From Prorocentrum cordatum (Eukaryota; Sar; Dinophyceae; Prorocentrales; Prorocentraceae): a DNA stretch of 64,000 nt. Positions 16,901-23,463 of this stretch are shown here, one piece after another. Below the pieces are notes generated by a model. The model was not told the DNA's origin, searched no databases, and saw only the letters and a program-made list of their open reading frames with translations. Where the stretch lies: the NCBI GenBank assembly GCA_963575745.1, contig CAUYUJ010014343.1, positions 64,542 through 128,541 on the forward strand. Reading direction: 5' to 3'. Both the position numbers and the translations under genes were made by a program. Each line of letters starts with the position of its first letter. Positions within the stretch are counted from its first letter, which is position 1.

Positions 16901-18256
16901 CTGCTCGCCCGAGGGCCCCATGGCGAGGTAGACGTTGAAGGCCTGGATGCGCCTCGCGTGCTGGAAGTTCGCTGGCAGGGCCCAGGTCAGGGTCCCGCCC
17001 AGCTCCTCCCCGTCAAGATCCTGGGGAGGCCGGGAGGTACAGGTACCGCTACTCCCTGGACCTCTCCCGGGGTGCGCTCTGACCAGGATTTCGAGGCGGA
17101 TCCAGCGGTGACGACGAGGGCCTCCCAGGAGGCCCGAAAAGGGGAAAACGAGCCAGTGGTAGCGGCATGGGTATCTTTTCCTGCTCTGAGATCCAGGTCT
17201 TCGAAGGCGAGGGCGGAGACGGACGCAGACGTGTCGTCGATGAGCAGGGACTCCGTCGTGCTCTTCTCCGCGATGGCGGACGCCGGGTACACGAGCACGT
17301 GCGTGAAGCTGGCCAGGGCCGTGTCCGCGGGCACGAGGAAGCTCCTCGCGCCGAGGGCGGGGAGGGTCGCCAGGTGGAGGCGGCCCGCGCCGCTCGCGCC
17401 CTCGGCCAAGTAGACGTTGTACTCCTGAGGGGGCCACGTGCGAACCCTGCCCCGATCCCCCACGATTTCGGAGGGGGGAGGGGGGGGTTTCGCTTCGCTC
17501 GGGAGCTCCCGAACAAAGTGAACCCAACCCTCCCCCTCAGAAATCGTGGGGGGTAGGGGTAGGGTTCGCACGTGGCCCCCGAACTCCGTGACGGACACCG
17601 TGTCCAGGGGGCTGCCCCAGGAGACCGTCCCGCCGAGCTGCCCCGCGTCCAGGTCGAAGTCCGTGAAGGCGACGAATGCCACCGGGGAGTGCCTGTCCAG
17701 CGTGTCGAGCCCCACGCCCAGGGCCTCGGACAGCGACGATGCCCTCGGCAACGACTGCTCCATCTCCACGGCCACGTCTCCCGTCAGGCCCGTGGCCACC
17801 GAGACCACGTACACAAGCACGTGCGTGAAACCCGCGGTGGACGTCTCTGCCGGTATCGTCAGATTGTTGTCGCCGAAGGGCACGTCGGGAAGCAGCTGCA
17901 ACCGATTCCCTCCGAATTCGTCCGCGGCCAGGTAGACCCGATACGCAGTCAGGCTCAAACTTGTTGGATCGTTGCTCCATGTGATCACGCCGCCGATCTC
18001 GCTGGCGTCCAGATCCTGGTCGACGAAAACCACGTCGTGGACCCGAAAATACAAATCCATTATCACCTCTGGGAAGATGACAGTGTCCCCCTCCGCGGTG
18101 TGCGTAAAGACCAACAGGTAGGTGAAGTTGAGGGTAGAGTTGCCGAGATGGGTATCTTGTGGCACAATGAACGAGTTCACGTCGGCGGTAGTGTTGCCGA
18201 TGTAAATTGTCTCTCCTGCTCCATCCTCGTCGACGGCAAGATAGACCTCTGAAGCA
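10861..18256 (-). CDS. Multi-exon gene: secreted-type repeat protein with beta-sandwich-like and Cys-rich modules (5' end not found)
   Basis: The main host gene of the window. The N-terminal half repeats a module of about 100 residues with the pattern DLDxxxLGGxxxW, then YxVYLAxDxxG, then VPAxT, then THVLVY (four or five copies). This resembles fibronectin-III or Ig-like beta-sandwiches. The middle has YYNGQDV and W/C-rich segments of lectin-like style, and the C-terminal part is Cys-rich. Seven consecutive junctions (17586 to 13345) preserve phase when joined at GA, GC or GT donors and AG acceptors, which is strong internal proof. Below 13345 the joins are less certain. The stop is at 10861. 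An acceptor at 18256/18257 shows that more exons lie upstream. Introns consist largely of TIR elements. The function is unknown. An extracellular or cell-surface role is inferred from the modules alone. Confidence 0.8.
10947..11039 (-). other. Last intron with a CCA triplet run
   Basis: Ends TTTTTCCCAG before the last exon. It contains a (CCA)n run at 10969-10994 and GCTGGGGGGTTCCACCAGG. A rough inverted pair GAGCTGG/CCAGCTGGAG is present. Confidence 0.5.
11040..11145 (-). CDS. Probable short exon j of the repeat-protein gene
   Basis: The minus frame reads GNTTIMGTTSSEEVHDASPS and WAQGMSRA. With acceptor AAAG before AGACGCGG and a GA donor near 11044, the phases fit both neighbours. This choice is plausible but not unique, because other frames are also open here. 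Confidence 0.4.
11176..11424 (-). CDS. Exon i of the repeat-protein gene, Cys-rich
   Basis: 249 bp after the acceptor CCGTCCAG, with a likely GT donor at 11175. It reads TGFTCRYSCSAGNRSACRWC, then SVWQYLACRYRGWSSSYGDG, YVFADGRFAGTGDEVSAL, SCDQLS. It holds six cysteines in about 80 residues with several aromatic residues, fitting a disulphide-stabilised extracellular domain. Phase is 0 at both proposed ends. Confidence 0.75.
11452..11590 (+). mobile_element. Family G element, copy G2
   Basis: Left end ACGAACATAAACTTCCTGCG, then CACGCGGATGTCTGGGGTCC, core GGGGCGCGGAGCGCGCC. The right side GGCCCGCGCGGACCC is present but the distal right end is not clear. It starts 28 bp from exon i. Confidence 0.7.
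11591..11784. other. G-rich intronic DNA
   Basis: Runs of seven to nine G at 11620-11642 and 11757-11790 could form G-quadruplexes. Between them are short inverted words (GACTGTCTGCAACAGTGCG, GGGGCCAAAAACGGCC). No coding signal. Confidence 0.5.
11862..12027 (+). mobile_element. Family A TIR element, copy A4, joined to G fragments
   Basis: TTAGGTCGGGCATGTCCTCC at the left, GGGACAGGCCCGACTGAA at the right. The interior is diverged. The sequence before it (about 11785-11861) and after it (about 12031-12115) are copies of each other. Both contain GATCG(G/A)CA(A/C)AACAA and CGCGCGGAGCGCCA(A/C)ATGT, the right end of family G. Confidence 0.8.
12116..12394. other. Intronic DNA, nothing recognised
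   Basis: Unique DNA, less GC-rich around 12290-12360. No element ends, open frame or repeat that I can support. Confidence 0.4.
12395..12690 (-). CDS. Possible exon(s) of the repeat-protein gene, frame unresolved
   Basis: All three minus frames are largely open. One reads TPLLVFRWDP near 12640, another SEVCVCSGAGAPVDRAVYRS near 12430. Its place between exon h and the next clear exon, and its unique composition, suggest one or two exons. I cannot choose the frame or the splice sites from sequence alone. Confidence 0.35.
12688..12917 (+). mobile_element. Family E TIR element, copy E1
   Basis: Begins GTTGAGCAGGCACCGACC and ends CGTCGCCACTGCTTG. ATCTG flanks both sides (12683-12687, 12918-12922). 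The interior is rich in GTTCT(A/T)AGAAC-like words shared with the other two copies. Confidence 0.85.
13003..13160 (+). mobile_element. Family A TIR element, copy A5 (perfect 8 bp target duplication)
   Basis: TTAGGTCGGGCCTGCCCC at the left, GGGACAGGCCCGACTTAA at the right. CCCTGGCC stands immediately on both sides (12995-13002 and 13161-13168), all eight bases identical. It lies in the intron after exon h, right at its start. Confidence 0.95.
13173..13344 (-). CDS. Exon h of the repeat-protein gene (3' boundary uncertain)
   Basis: Enters in phase 2 and reads FAAGGRLAECGIGGNYRWIY, SRGFPCADPPGPPG, DGLRVAVEAPEDGG. The frame meets a TGA at 13170-13172, so the donor must lie just before it. GAG-GAGTGG (GA donor) and GGAG-GCTCTG (GC donor) are the candidates. 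Two cysteines and GNYRWIY suggest an extracellular fold. Confidence 0.7.
13528..13640 (+). mobile_element. Family G element, copy G3 (right side lost)
   Basis: Left end GCATGAACGTGCTTTCTCGG, then CCCGCGCGGATTTCTTGG, then the core TTGGCGCGCGGAGCAAGCCA and GGCGCCGCC. The right inverted end is missing or worn away. Confidence 0.7.
13884..14103 (+). mobile_element. Family L TIR element, copy L2
   Basis: Ends AGGCCTCCTAGATGGGGTCG and CCGACCCCATCTGGGAGGCC are inverted repeats. The interior is tandem GGCGATGCATC-type DNA. It closely matches 10391-10596. Confidence 0.85.
14138..14290 (+). mobile_element. Family B TIR element, copy B2
   Basis: Reads GGTACCGATACCGCTGCTCC at the left and the complementary GGGTAGCGGTAGGGGTACGT at the right. 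The middle GACCTCTCCCGGGGTGCG and GGTGGCGACGAGGGCCTC is shared with the introner of intron 2 (opposite strand relative to the gene). Confidence 0.8.
14309..14527 (+). mobile_element. Family E TIR element, copy E2
   Basis: Begins TTGAGCAGAGACCGACCGTC and ends GACGCTTCGCCACTGCTTGA. TCTTCT flanks both sides, a probable target duplication. It lies in intron 7. Confidence 0.85.
14547..14776 (-). CDS. Exon g of the repeat-protein gene
   Basis: 230 bp, from phase 0 to phase 2. It reads VCPFSSFAERSTPAAAIAYDD, then FHEECDALDAVRCG, GNCGLGALHATAVEAAVG, LILTSAVDVGG. After the end of a beta module it turns into an Ala/Cys-rich segment with about four cysteines. Confidence 0.8.
14777..15136 (-). other. 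Intron 6, 360 bp, containing family H (14793-14980)
   Basis: Donor GTGGGCG, acceptor CGTGAG followed by GTCTGC. Apart from the H element, the rest (14981-15136) contains GCGCCCTCGCGG matched by its complement near 15080, so it may be an older TIR element into which H inserted. Joining gives HFLVF-VCPFSSFAERST, which lines up with THVLVYPASAIAEKST of exon b. Confidence 0.7.
14793..14980 (+). mobile_element. Family H TIR element, copy H1
   Basis: 188 bp. Perfect 13 bp inverted ends ATCCCAGAGATCC / GGATCTCTGGGAT. The conserved interior is GTCTCGACCCACTCCC, CATCCTGAGTAG, GGTCCCGAGGCC and TTTTTCAATGCGTTGGATCT. Other copies are at 21731, 44744, 45566 and, inverted, 46765. Confidence 0.85.
15137..15343 (-). 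CDS. Exon f of the repeat-protein gene
   Basis: 207 bp, 69 codons, phase 0 on both sides. It holds one nearly complete module: DTRDGLVGGRLSW, YSVYLAGDENG, AVPAGTELGNATHFLVF. It matches exon b line for line. Confidence 0.85.
15344..15587 (-). other. Intron 5, 244 bp, rich in TGACCCGGGTCA palindromes
   Basis: Donor GAGCCTT, acceptor AAGAG followed by GACACC. GGGA/GGA is shared by the two sides. The 12 bp palindrome TGACCCGGGTCA is present twice exactly and three or four more times in part. A 17 bp AACTGCAA(T/C)GCAGG word is repeated. The ends share GGGGTCA-type inverted words, so this too may be an introner, of a family not otherwise seen here. Joining gives VDEDR-DTRDGLVGGRLSW. Confidence 0.7.
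15588..15741 (-). CDS. Exon e of the repeat-protein gene
   Basis: 154 bp, from phase 2 to phase 0. It reads SSVSDPTSYLPWTHILVYP, then LQEISVPAALAVPSD and SFVDEDR. It returns to the beta-sandwich module (THILVY) and ends at the start of the next one. Confidence 0.85.
15742..15910 (-). mobile_element. Intron 4 = family A element, copy A6 (introner)
   Basis: 169 bp, almost exactly one family A element (15749-15907). In gene sense the exon ends CCCCAG, the intron starts GCGTTCAGTCG and ends GACCTACCCCCAG, then the exon resumes CAGCGTC. CCCCAG occurs on both sides: the first copy leaves AG before the GC donor, and the second copy is the acceptor. Joining gives RWASP-S-SVSDP in frame. This is the clearest case of family A acting as an intron. 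Confidence 0.85.
15749..15907 (+). mobile_element. Family A TIR element, copy A6
   Basis: The element body within intron 4: TAGGTCGGGCATGTCCCCCT at the left and GAGGGACATGTTCGACTGAA at the right, with the family core ACTATTTTTGTGGACTA and ATTCCTCCTGTAGG. Confidence 0.9.
15911..16144 (-). CDS. Exon d of the repeat-protein gene
   Basis: 234 bp, entered in phase 2 and left in phase 2. It reads LAGFQLSCSDG, GSWEALGSAAALGSDHRQ, SGWASPCAASG, AAAWIWAAGGERHVAFRWAS. Trp/Gly/Cys-rich, lectin-like in style, with two cysteines that could pair. The frame has no early Met and so is easily missed by ORF finding. It is supported by phase on both sides. Confidence 0.8.
16145..16589 (-). mobile_element. Intron 3 = family G element (G4) with family E inserted in it
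   Basis: 445 bp. Donor GCTGCC, acceptor TCCACAG followed by GCTCGCC, so GGCT is shared by both sides. Joining gives DFC-R-LAGFQLSC in frame. The outer parts (16145-16210 and 16442-16575) are one G element with ends GTTCATGC/GCATGAAC and the GGCGCGCGGAGCG core. Family E (16211-16441) sits inside it after TTGGATCCG and before TTGGATACG. The order of events is readable: G first, E later. Confidence 0.8.
16211..16441 (+). mobile_element. Family E TIR element, copy E3
   Basis: Begins TTGAGCAGGGACCGACCGTC and ends GACGCTTCGCCACTGCTT. The ends are imperfect inverted repeats (AGCAG-GG-CGA-CGTCC). The interior has repeated AGAACNNNNACATG(C/T)TC(T)-like words. It is nested in G4 within intron 3. Confidence 0.85.
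16590..17020 (-). CDS. Exon c of the repeat-protein gene
   Basis: 431 bp, ending in phase 2. It opens with the module start DLDGEELGGTLTW and FNVYLAMGPSG, then leaves the module pattern: VPSDTSVYSSDPVK, YYNGQDVTASVSG, SSTKRLSFVEVPSAYLVI, ending LDFC. The second half looks like a different beta-rich domain with a Cys. A relation to carbohydrate-binding folds is only a guess. Confidence 0.85.
17021..17193 (-). mobile_element. Intron 2 = family B introner, copy B3, 173 bp
   Basis: Donor GATCTCAG, acceptor CTCCCCAG. GGATCT stands both at the donor and just after the acceptor, a 6 bp target duplication of which one copy is spliced out. Ends are imperfect inverted repeats (GATACCCATGCCGCTACCAC versus the complement of the GTACCGCTACTCCC side). 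The same element occurs in intron 7 at 14138-14290, and parts occur at 5970, 36083, 41514 and 46483. Confidence 0.85.
17194..17424 (-). CDS. Exon b of the repeat-protein gene
   Basis: 231 bp, 77 codons, phase 0 at both ends. It carries YNVYLAEGASG, VPADTALASFTHVLVYP, AEKSTTESLLIDD and FEDL. The next module continues across the following intron as FEDLDLDGEELGG. Confidence 0.85.
17425..17586 (-). mobile_element. Intron 1 = family Q introner, 162 bp
   Basis: In gene sense the intron begins GAGTTCGGGGGCCACGTGCG and ends GTGGCCCCCTCAG. GGGGGCCACGTGCGAACCCT at the 5' side is inverted at the 3' side, and a second inverted pair CCCCACGATTTC / GAAATCGTGGGG lies inside. GAG at the donor (17584-17586) is repeated just after the acceptor (17422-17424), as a target duplication would be. 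Joining gives VTE-YNVYLA, which restores the module. The length is a multiple of three and contains no stop, so the frame reads through it. Confidence 0.85.
17587..18256 (-). CDS. Exon a of the repeat-protein gene
   Basis: 670 bp with no interruption. It begins after a TTCAG acceptor and carries two and a half modules: YLAVDEDG, VDQDLDASEIGGVITW, YRVYLAADEFGG, THVLVYVVS, TDFDLDAGQLGGTVSWG. It ends in phase 0 after GTCACG, before the donor GAGTTC. It is less GC-rich than the downstream exons. An ATG at 18273 opens the frame but lies upstream of the acceptor and is not taken as the start. Confidence 0.85.
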
Positions 18257-18700
18257 TAAGATGCATCCACCACGCCCCAATCTCAGCAATGTGTGTATCC
18301 TCCTCCTCTTCCTCCTCCTCGTCCTCCTCCTCCTCCTTCTCCTTCTCCTCCTCCTCCTCTTACTGCTGGTAGTTCTGAGGGGGGGAGGGTGGCGGAGAAG
18401 GAAGAAAGGGGGCGATGAGGCGAGGGGGCAGGACATAGGGAAGGCGGTGAGGCGAAGAGGCAGGAGGGGAAGGGAGGCGGGAGAGAAGAGAGAGGAGGCA
18501 GCGGGGGGAGGGAGGGGAGGTAGGGAGGGAGAAGGGACCTGCTTGAGGGAGGGAGAGAGGGGGGGGGAAATCCGCCGATCCGGCGTGTGAGTTTCAAGGA
18601 GTCTCAGCTACAGCCTCGAGGCTGAGCCTCAGCCTCTGGGGGGGTTGCCGGGGTGGCTCTGCCGGGGAAGGGGGGATGGGGGGGGGGTGCGAGTTTCCGG
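18257..18700. repeat. CTCCT/GGA simple repeats upstream of exon a
   Basis: 18297-18365 is (TCC)n on the plus strand. 18380-18570 is GGGAGG-rich. This is presumably intron sequence of the repeat-protein gene, because an acceptor lies at 18256. I find no upstream exon here. Confidence 0.7.
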
Positions 18701-18716
18701 CGGATGCGGGGTGTTT

Positions 18717-18932
18717 GGCGATTTTACAGAGGGGCCCTCTGTAGATGCGCTCAAGGGGCAACGCAATTCAGGCCCCCGCGGGATTGGCGTTTTTACAGAG
18801 GGGCCCTCTGTAGATGCGCTCAATGGGGGGCGCGGGATTTGCGATTTTACAGAGGGGCCCTCTGTAGATGCGCTCAAGGAGGGGCGGGGGAATTGCGATT
18901 TTACAGAGGGCCCCTCTGTAGACGCGCTCAAG
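18717..18932 (+). repeat. Four-copy palindromic tandem repeat (54-69 bp spacing)
   Basis: GCG(A/T)TTTTACAGAGGGG followed by CCCTCTGTAGATGCGCTCAA recurs with ACAGAGG at 18726, 18795, 18849 and 18903. The core CAGAGGGGCCCTCTG is a near-perfect palindrome, so each unit can form a hairpin. Spacers are short and G-rich and differ in length and sequence. Confidence 0.9.
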
Positions 18933-19390
18933 GCCTGCCGGCAGACGCATAGAACCATTGGATTTCCGCGGCTGGCAATGAAACCGTCGCAGCGCGCTTT
19001 CTCAGAGAAACCCAACGTTTTAGGGTAAGTTTCAAGCAAAACCGGTGGTTTCCCCATAATGTCTGCGTCTGGAGAATAACCCCGAGCGACCCGGATCGGC
19101 GGCACTGGCCGAAGGCCACTACAATAGCGAGGAGCAGGAGGAGGAGGAGGGCCAAGGAACTGGGGGAGAAGCAGGAGGTGGAGGAGGTGAGGAGGGAGGG
19201 GGCCAGGGAGGAATATACAAGATTGGTGCGCCCGCGCCGCGTCTGACATCCGAACTGCTCCCTGGCAGGCCCGGCCCACTGTGCCCGCGCTGTTCCATCC
19301 ATGCCAGCCCTGCTCCGGGTCGCCAGCGCCCGAGAGATCTGAGCCCCTTGAGTGGCGTGTGCAGCGCGAGGGGGGCAGGGGCCAGGCCAG
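18933..19390. other. Unique and purine-rich DNA
   Basis: No supported gene. 19125-19200 is GGA-rich and leads into the large GGA tract. Confidence 0.4.
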
Positions 19391-19720
19391 AGGGAGCGAG
19401 GGAGGAAGGGGAGGAGGAGGAGGAGGAGGAGGAGGAGGAGGAGGAGGAGGAGGAGGAGGAGAAGATGGAGGACGAGGAGGAGGAGGAGAAGGAGGAGGAG
19501 GAGAAGGAGGAGGAGGAGGAGGAGGAGATGGAGGACGGGGAGGGGGAGGACGAGGAGGAAGAGAGGAGGAGGAGGAGGACGAGGAGGGGAGGAGGAGGAG
19601 ATGGAGGAGGGCAGGCCAGCAGGATGGGGGAGGACCAGCGGGAGAAGAGCACGAGGAGAATGAGGAGGAGAACGAGGACGAGGAGGACGAGGAGGAGGAG
19701 GAGGATGTACCCCCTAAGGG
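19391..19720 (+). repeat. GGA microsatellite
   Basis: About 330 bp of GGA/GAGGAC repeats. Frames give Gly, Arg or Glu runs on the plus strand and Ser, Pro or Leu runs on the minus strand. Confidence 0.9.
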
Positions 19721-21000
19721 ATAAACATCGCTTCGTCGTTAGAGCCGTCAGCCTCCCCTTTCGCGCGCGGCCAGCCGACAGCGGAGGGCCTCGAGCCCAA
19801 GGAGCACGGCGCTCCTCGGGCCGAAGAGGAGGGGGCCAAGGACCAAGGAGGACGCCTGGGAGGAGGGGGGAGAGGAAGAGGCGCGGAGAGCCTGGCGGAA
19901 CCGCGGGTCGGGACCGCAGGAGGAGGAGGAGAAGAGGGAAGAGGAGGAGGAAAAGGAGGACGACAGCCACGGAAAATCAACGACGACGACGATGACAAGC
20001 GCCGCGGGGCCGCCGCCTGGTCTGGGGGTGGTCGGGCGCGCGGGTCCTCGGAGCCCCTCGTCGGGAGGCCGCGGCACCGCTGCACCCCACCGGGAGAGGC
20101 CGCGCACGCACGGGCTCCGCACCGGGGAAGACATGGGAGCATCCTTCACACTGTGGTGGCAACTGGACAAGCGCGCTCCGCTACCCGCAAAGTAACTATT
20201 CGCAGGCGGAACGCGCCCAGTGAGTAACGGGTGGGCAGGAGTGCGGCCGGCGCCGAGGCCAGAGCGTCCTTCGAGACGGACGATGACGATCGCAGTGCAA
20301 ACACACACACACACACACAAACACAGGACACACCAGAAAACGTTCCGATCGTATACAAAAACACGATCGCCGACCCAAGAGGGCCACAGGGTTGCTAAAA
20401 TCGCCTGCAAGAGGCCGATAACATAATTAGGTCAATTCTATCATTACACTTGGGCTGCTGAAATAAGGCAAGAATGAAGACGAAATCATTTGTTGTTCCA
20501 AAGCGAGCCGTGAAATCCAAAAGAACAGCCGAACCCGTGTGTAGCACCCTGAACGACAAAGCAGATCCACGAGCACTGTTAAAACCTAAAGAATATCGAA
20601 GGGGCTCGCCACCAAAAAGGCAACGCATTGCAAACTAACCGAAGGAACGACCGACCCCCTTCTGACGTCGGACTGGACCTTCTCTGAACGGAATGGCTGT
20701 ATTTTGCGCGCGCATGGCGTTCCCAAGGGGTCCCTGGGGCCTCGGTGAGAAATGCCGGAACTCCCAGGCGCGGGCTCCCCGAACCCCCACTCCAGCCCCA
20801 GATGCACCCAGCGAGAGCTCCAAGAGCTCCGAGATGTTGCAAGAGCGCTCCACGACAGTCCAGAACAGGCTGCGGACAAGAAGAAGGGGCAGACGGGGCG
20901 AAGGAGCAGCAGATGGAAGAAAGAGGGGGGCAGGGTGGGTGGGAAAGAACTGAACGGTCCACAGTGGCCTGGCTTACCAACCTGATAGACGTGAAGAGGG
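19721..21000. other. Unique DNA with short AC and GGA tracts
   Basis: 19900-19960 is GGA-rich. A short (AC)n run lies at 20300-20320. 20400-20640 is relatively AT-rich. No frame has recognisable domains. Confidence 0.4.
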
Positions 21001-21296
21001 CAGGAGAGAGGAGGGAGGAAGGAGGGAGGAAGGAGGAGCGAGGAGGAGGAGGAAGAGAAGGAGGAGGAGGAGGAGTTGGGAGGATGATGATGATGATGAT
21101 GAGGAGGAGGAGGAGGAGGAGAAGTTGGGAGGATGAGGAGGAGGAGGAGGAGGAGTTGGGAGGAGGAGGAGGAGGAGGACGATGAGGAGGAGAAGGAGGA
21201 GGAGAAGGAGGAGGAGGGACGAGGAGGAGGAGGAGATGGAGGACGGGGAGGAGGAGGACGAGGAGGAGGAGGAGGAGGAGGAGGAGGAGGAAGCTT
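21001..21296 (+). repeat. GGA/GAT microsatellite
   Basis: GGA repeats with a (GAT)n island at 21083-21102, then GGA again to 21296. Confidence 0.9.
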
Positions 21297-21730
21297 GGAG
21301 GGGGAAGGCTCCAGGCGGGCCACAGGCATGCTGGAAGCTTCGGTGAAAAAGGTGCAGAATCTGCCCAGCTCGCGCACGCGGGGCGCGGCCCCCGGGAGTG
21401 CCCGGATGAAGAGACCACCCTGGGAGGGTCCTGGAACGCTTGTGCCAGAGATGGCTTTCCCAGCCGTCCTGTGGTGTTGGGTCCTCGCTCCGAAGAGACG
21501 GCCCCCGCGTTCCTCTCCTTCCTGCCTTCCTTCCTTCCTCCTCCCCCTCCCCCTCCCTCTCCTTCTCATCCTCCTCCTCCTCCTCCTCCGCACACGTTTC
21601 GTGGCCCCACAGGGAGCTCCACCGAAGGCCCCCCGGGAAGGTCCTGCAAATCTTGCGCCAGAGATGCCTTTTTCCTCTGGCCGTGGCCTCTGGGGCTCCC
21701 AAGGGCGCTCCAGACCCAGACCCCCGACGT
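21297..21730. repeat. Diverged tandem repeat related to the 77 bp minisatellite
   Basis: CACGTTTCGTGGCCCCACAGGGAGCTCC... near 21590-21630 is the complement of the 77 bp unit found at 36500-43350 (GTGGAGCTCCCTGTGGGGCC). GGAAGGTCCTG with a CCAGAGATG block occurs near 21425 and 21650, so a diverged two-copy array is present. Confidence 0.55.
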
Positions 21731-21870
21731 CATGATTTTTTCATTGCGTTGACCCCCAGAAGTCTCGACACCTTCTCTGGGACTGGTTTCTCATCCTGAA
21801 GCATTTTTTGGCAGTCCCGAGGCCCGGTGAGGGCCCCCAAAGACCGAAAATAGCGCTCCAGGGCGCCCGC
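21731..21870 (+). mobile_element. Family H TIR element, copy H2 (diverged)
   Basis: Contains TTTTTTCATTGCGTTGACCC, AGTCTCGACACC, TCTCATCCTGAAGCA, GGCAGTCCCGAGGCCCGG and GGGCCCCCAAAGACCGAAAA. The ends are worn. Confidence 0.65.
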
Positions 21871-22199
21871 TCCCGGAGCAGCCCAGTGTCGCTCCGCGCA
21901 GCCCACGCCCTCAAGAGCGCCCCCAAGAGGACACCCAAGAGAGCCCCAAGAGGGAAGACACATGCAGTATTCCGCCTGACCTAAGGAACGATAGATAGGG
22001 AACGAAGCCCCTTTTTTTCAGAGAAAGTCTGGAAAGTCCGAAGGCACACCAGGGGGGCTCGCCGCCAAAAAGGTAGCGGAACGCATGCAAACCAAAAGAA
22101 CGACCGAACCCCTTTTGAAGCGCAACTGTTCCTCATCCAAGCCGGACTCTGTACTGTCCTTGGGCGCTCTGTCGTGAACGACAGGTTCTCGAGGTCTCG

Positions 22200-22520
22200 C
22201 GTCCTCGGGCTCCCATCCGCCCAAGACGGCCCCCGAGGCCTCGAGGATGGCCTCAAGACGGCCCGGGAGGGCCCCAGCCTGGACCCAGGAAACGTCCAAG
22301 ACGGCCCCACAGGGTCCAGCAGGGCCGCTTCACGGCCCCAGGCGGCCCCAAGAGAGCCCCACGCTGGCCCAAGACGGCCTCTGGAGGGACCCCAAGAGAG
22401 CTCCGAGGGGGCCCAAGAATCAGGGTTCGTGGGCGGCTGGCCCCAAGTTGGCCCGAACGCAGTCCCAAGAGGCTACAAGATAGCCCCAAGGTGGTGCAAT
22501 ACAGCCCCAAGCTGCCCCCA
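22200..22520 (+). repeat. CCCAAGANGGCC low-complexity repeat
   Basis: Imperfect repeats of GGCCCCAAGA and CCCAAGACGGCC. Blocks of the same kind appear at many other places in this window. Confidence 0.7.
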
Positions 22521-22925
22521 GAGGCTCAAAGACATGGATTTCGCGATGATGTTCCACTCGATCCGACCAAACAAACACATGGCAAGGATGGCACTACATG
22601 GGCCGGCTCAAGGGTCGAAGCATCCATAGAGGCCTCACTTATCCAATTGAGTGGACTTGCAGAGGTAGATGGTGGGAGAGAAGCGAACGCGGAGGGAAGG
22701 GGGGAAGACCCCAGGCTGCCTCGTACTTTGTGACATTAGCGTACTCCGGGGGCAAGAAGGACCAGGTAAGGTATCCTCCGATCTCGCCGAGGTCCGCGTC
22801 CTCGTCCTCGGCATGTGATGATGGTGCTGATGATGATGGTGGTGATGATGGTGAGCATGCCGAGGACGATCATGATGAGGATAACGATGAAGACGACGAC
22901 GACGCCGATGTCCATCACAACGATG

Positions 22926-23130
22926 CCTGCTCTGAACCCCGCTCCGACGCCCGGTTCGGCACAGTATTGGTCAAACAATCGGATGTCGAATACCACGTCG
23001 ACACACCACAAGGCTGAGTTTGGCACAGACCCGCCGAAACGTGGAGGCATTGCAGCGGTGTCCAGATGAGGGAAATGTTGTGTGTAAATTCGCACCGCTT
23101 TGGCGCTTCGTGCCCTTTGGTTGTTCAATG
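22926..23130 (+). repeat. Dispersed 205 bp repeat, left copy
   Basis: Shares, in the same order, GCCTGCTC, CAATCGGATGTCGAATACC, GAGGCATTGCAGCGGTGT and TCGTGCCCTTTGGT with 23464-23672. Identity is roughly two thirds by eye. Moderate AT content. No coding signal. Confidence 0.7.
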
Positions 23131-23463
23131 TGTACGTTTCGACAACTGCCAGGGCAATGCAATTGTCGTACCTGCTCTGGTGCGAATCCCCATTACACTT
23201 AACATTGAATGATTCCTATATACTTTTTGTAAATAACCTTCCAACGCGCTGTGCGACTCCCCACTTGCATACCGTCTACGCTACCACATGGTCTGAACGA
23301 CAATCACAAACATACGGCAATGGTTTTGATGTACATATAATGTTCGGCCTTTCATTTGTTTCCAATCCTTTTTTGTCCACCGCTGGGCGGCCACTATGAC
23401 TGTGCTGCTCGTGTCTCCTACGCTTTCGTCTTGTGTTCGGAGGCCCCCCCTCTACTTTCCGAT
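23131..23463. other. AT-richer unique DNA between the two repeat copies
   Basis: The plus frame 23100-23399 is open (99 codons) with hydrophobic stretches, but no domain is recognised. It may be chance. Confidence 0.3.

Noticed and set aside
16562-17527. Single 321-codon minus-strand gene at 16562-17527
   Set aside because: The frame crosses intron 2 and part of exon b out of phase. Only its 16590-17020 part is real exon.
16987-18273. Single 428-codon gene at 16987-18273 starting with ATG
   Set aside because: It reads through intron 1 (a TIR element whose removal restores the module) and into intron 2. The ATG lies upstream of an acceptor.
18717-18932. CRISPR-like array (conserved palindromic repeat with variable spacers)
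   Set aside because: Only four repeats, unequal short G-rich spacers, no cas genes, and the window is eukaryotic. It is a tandem repeat.
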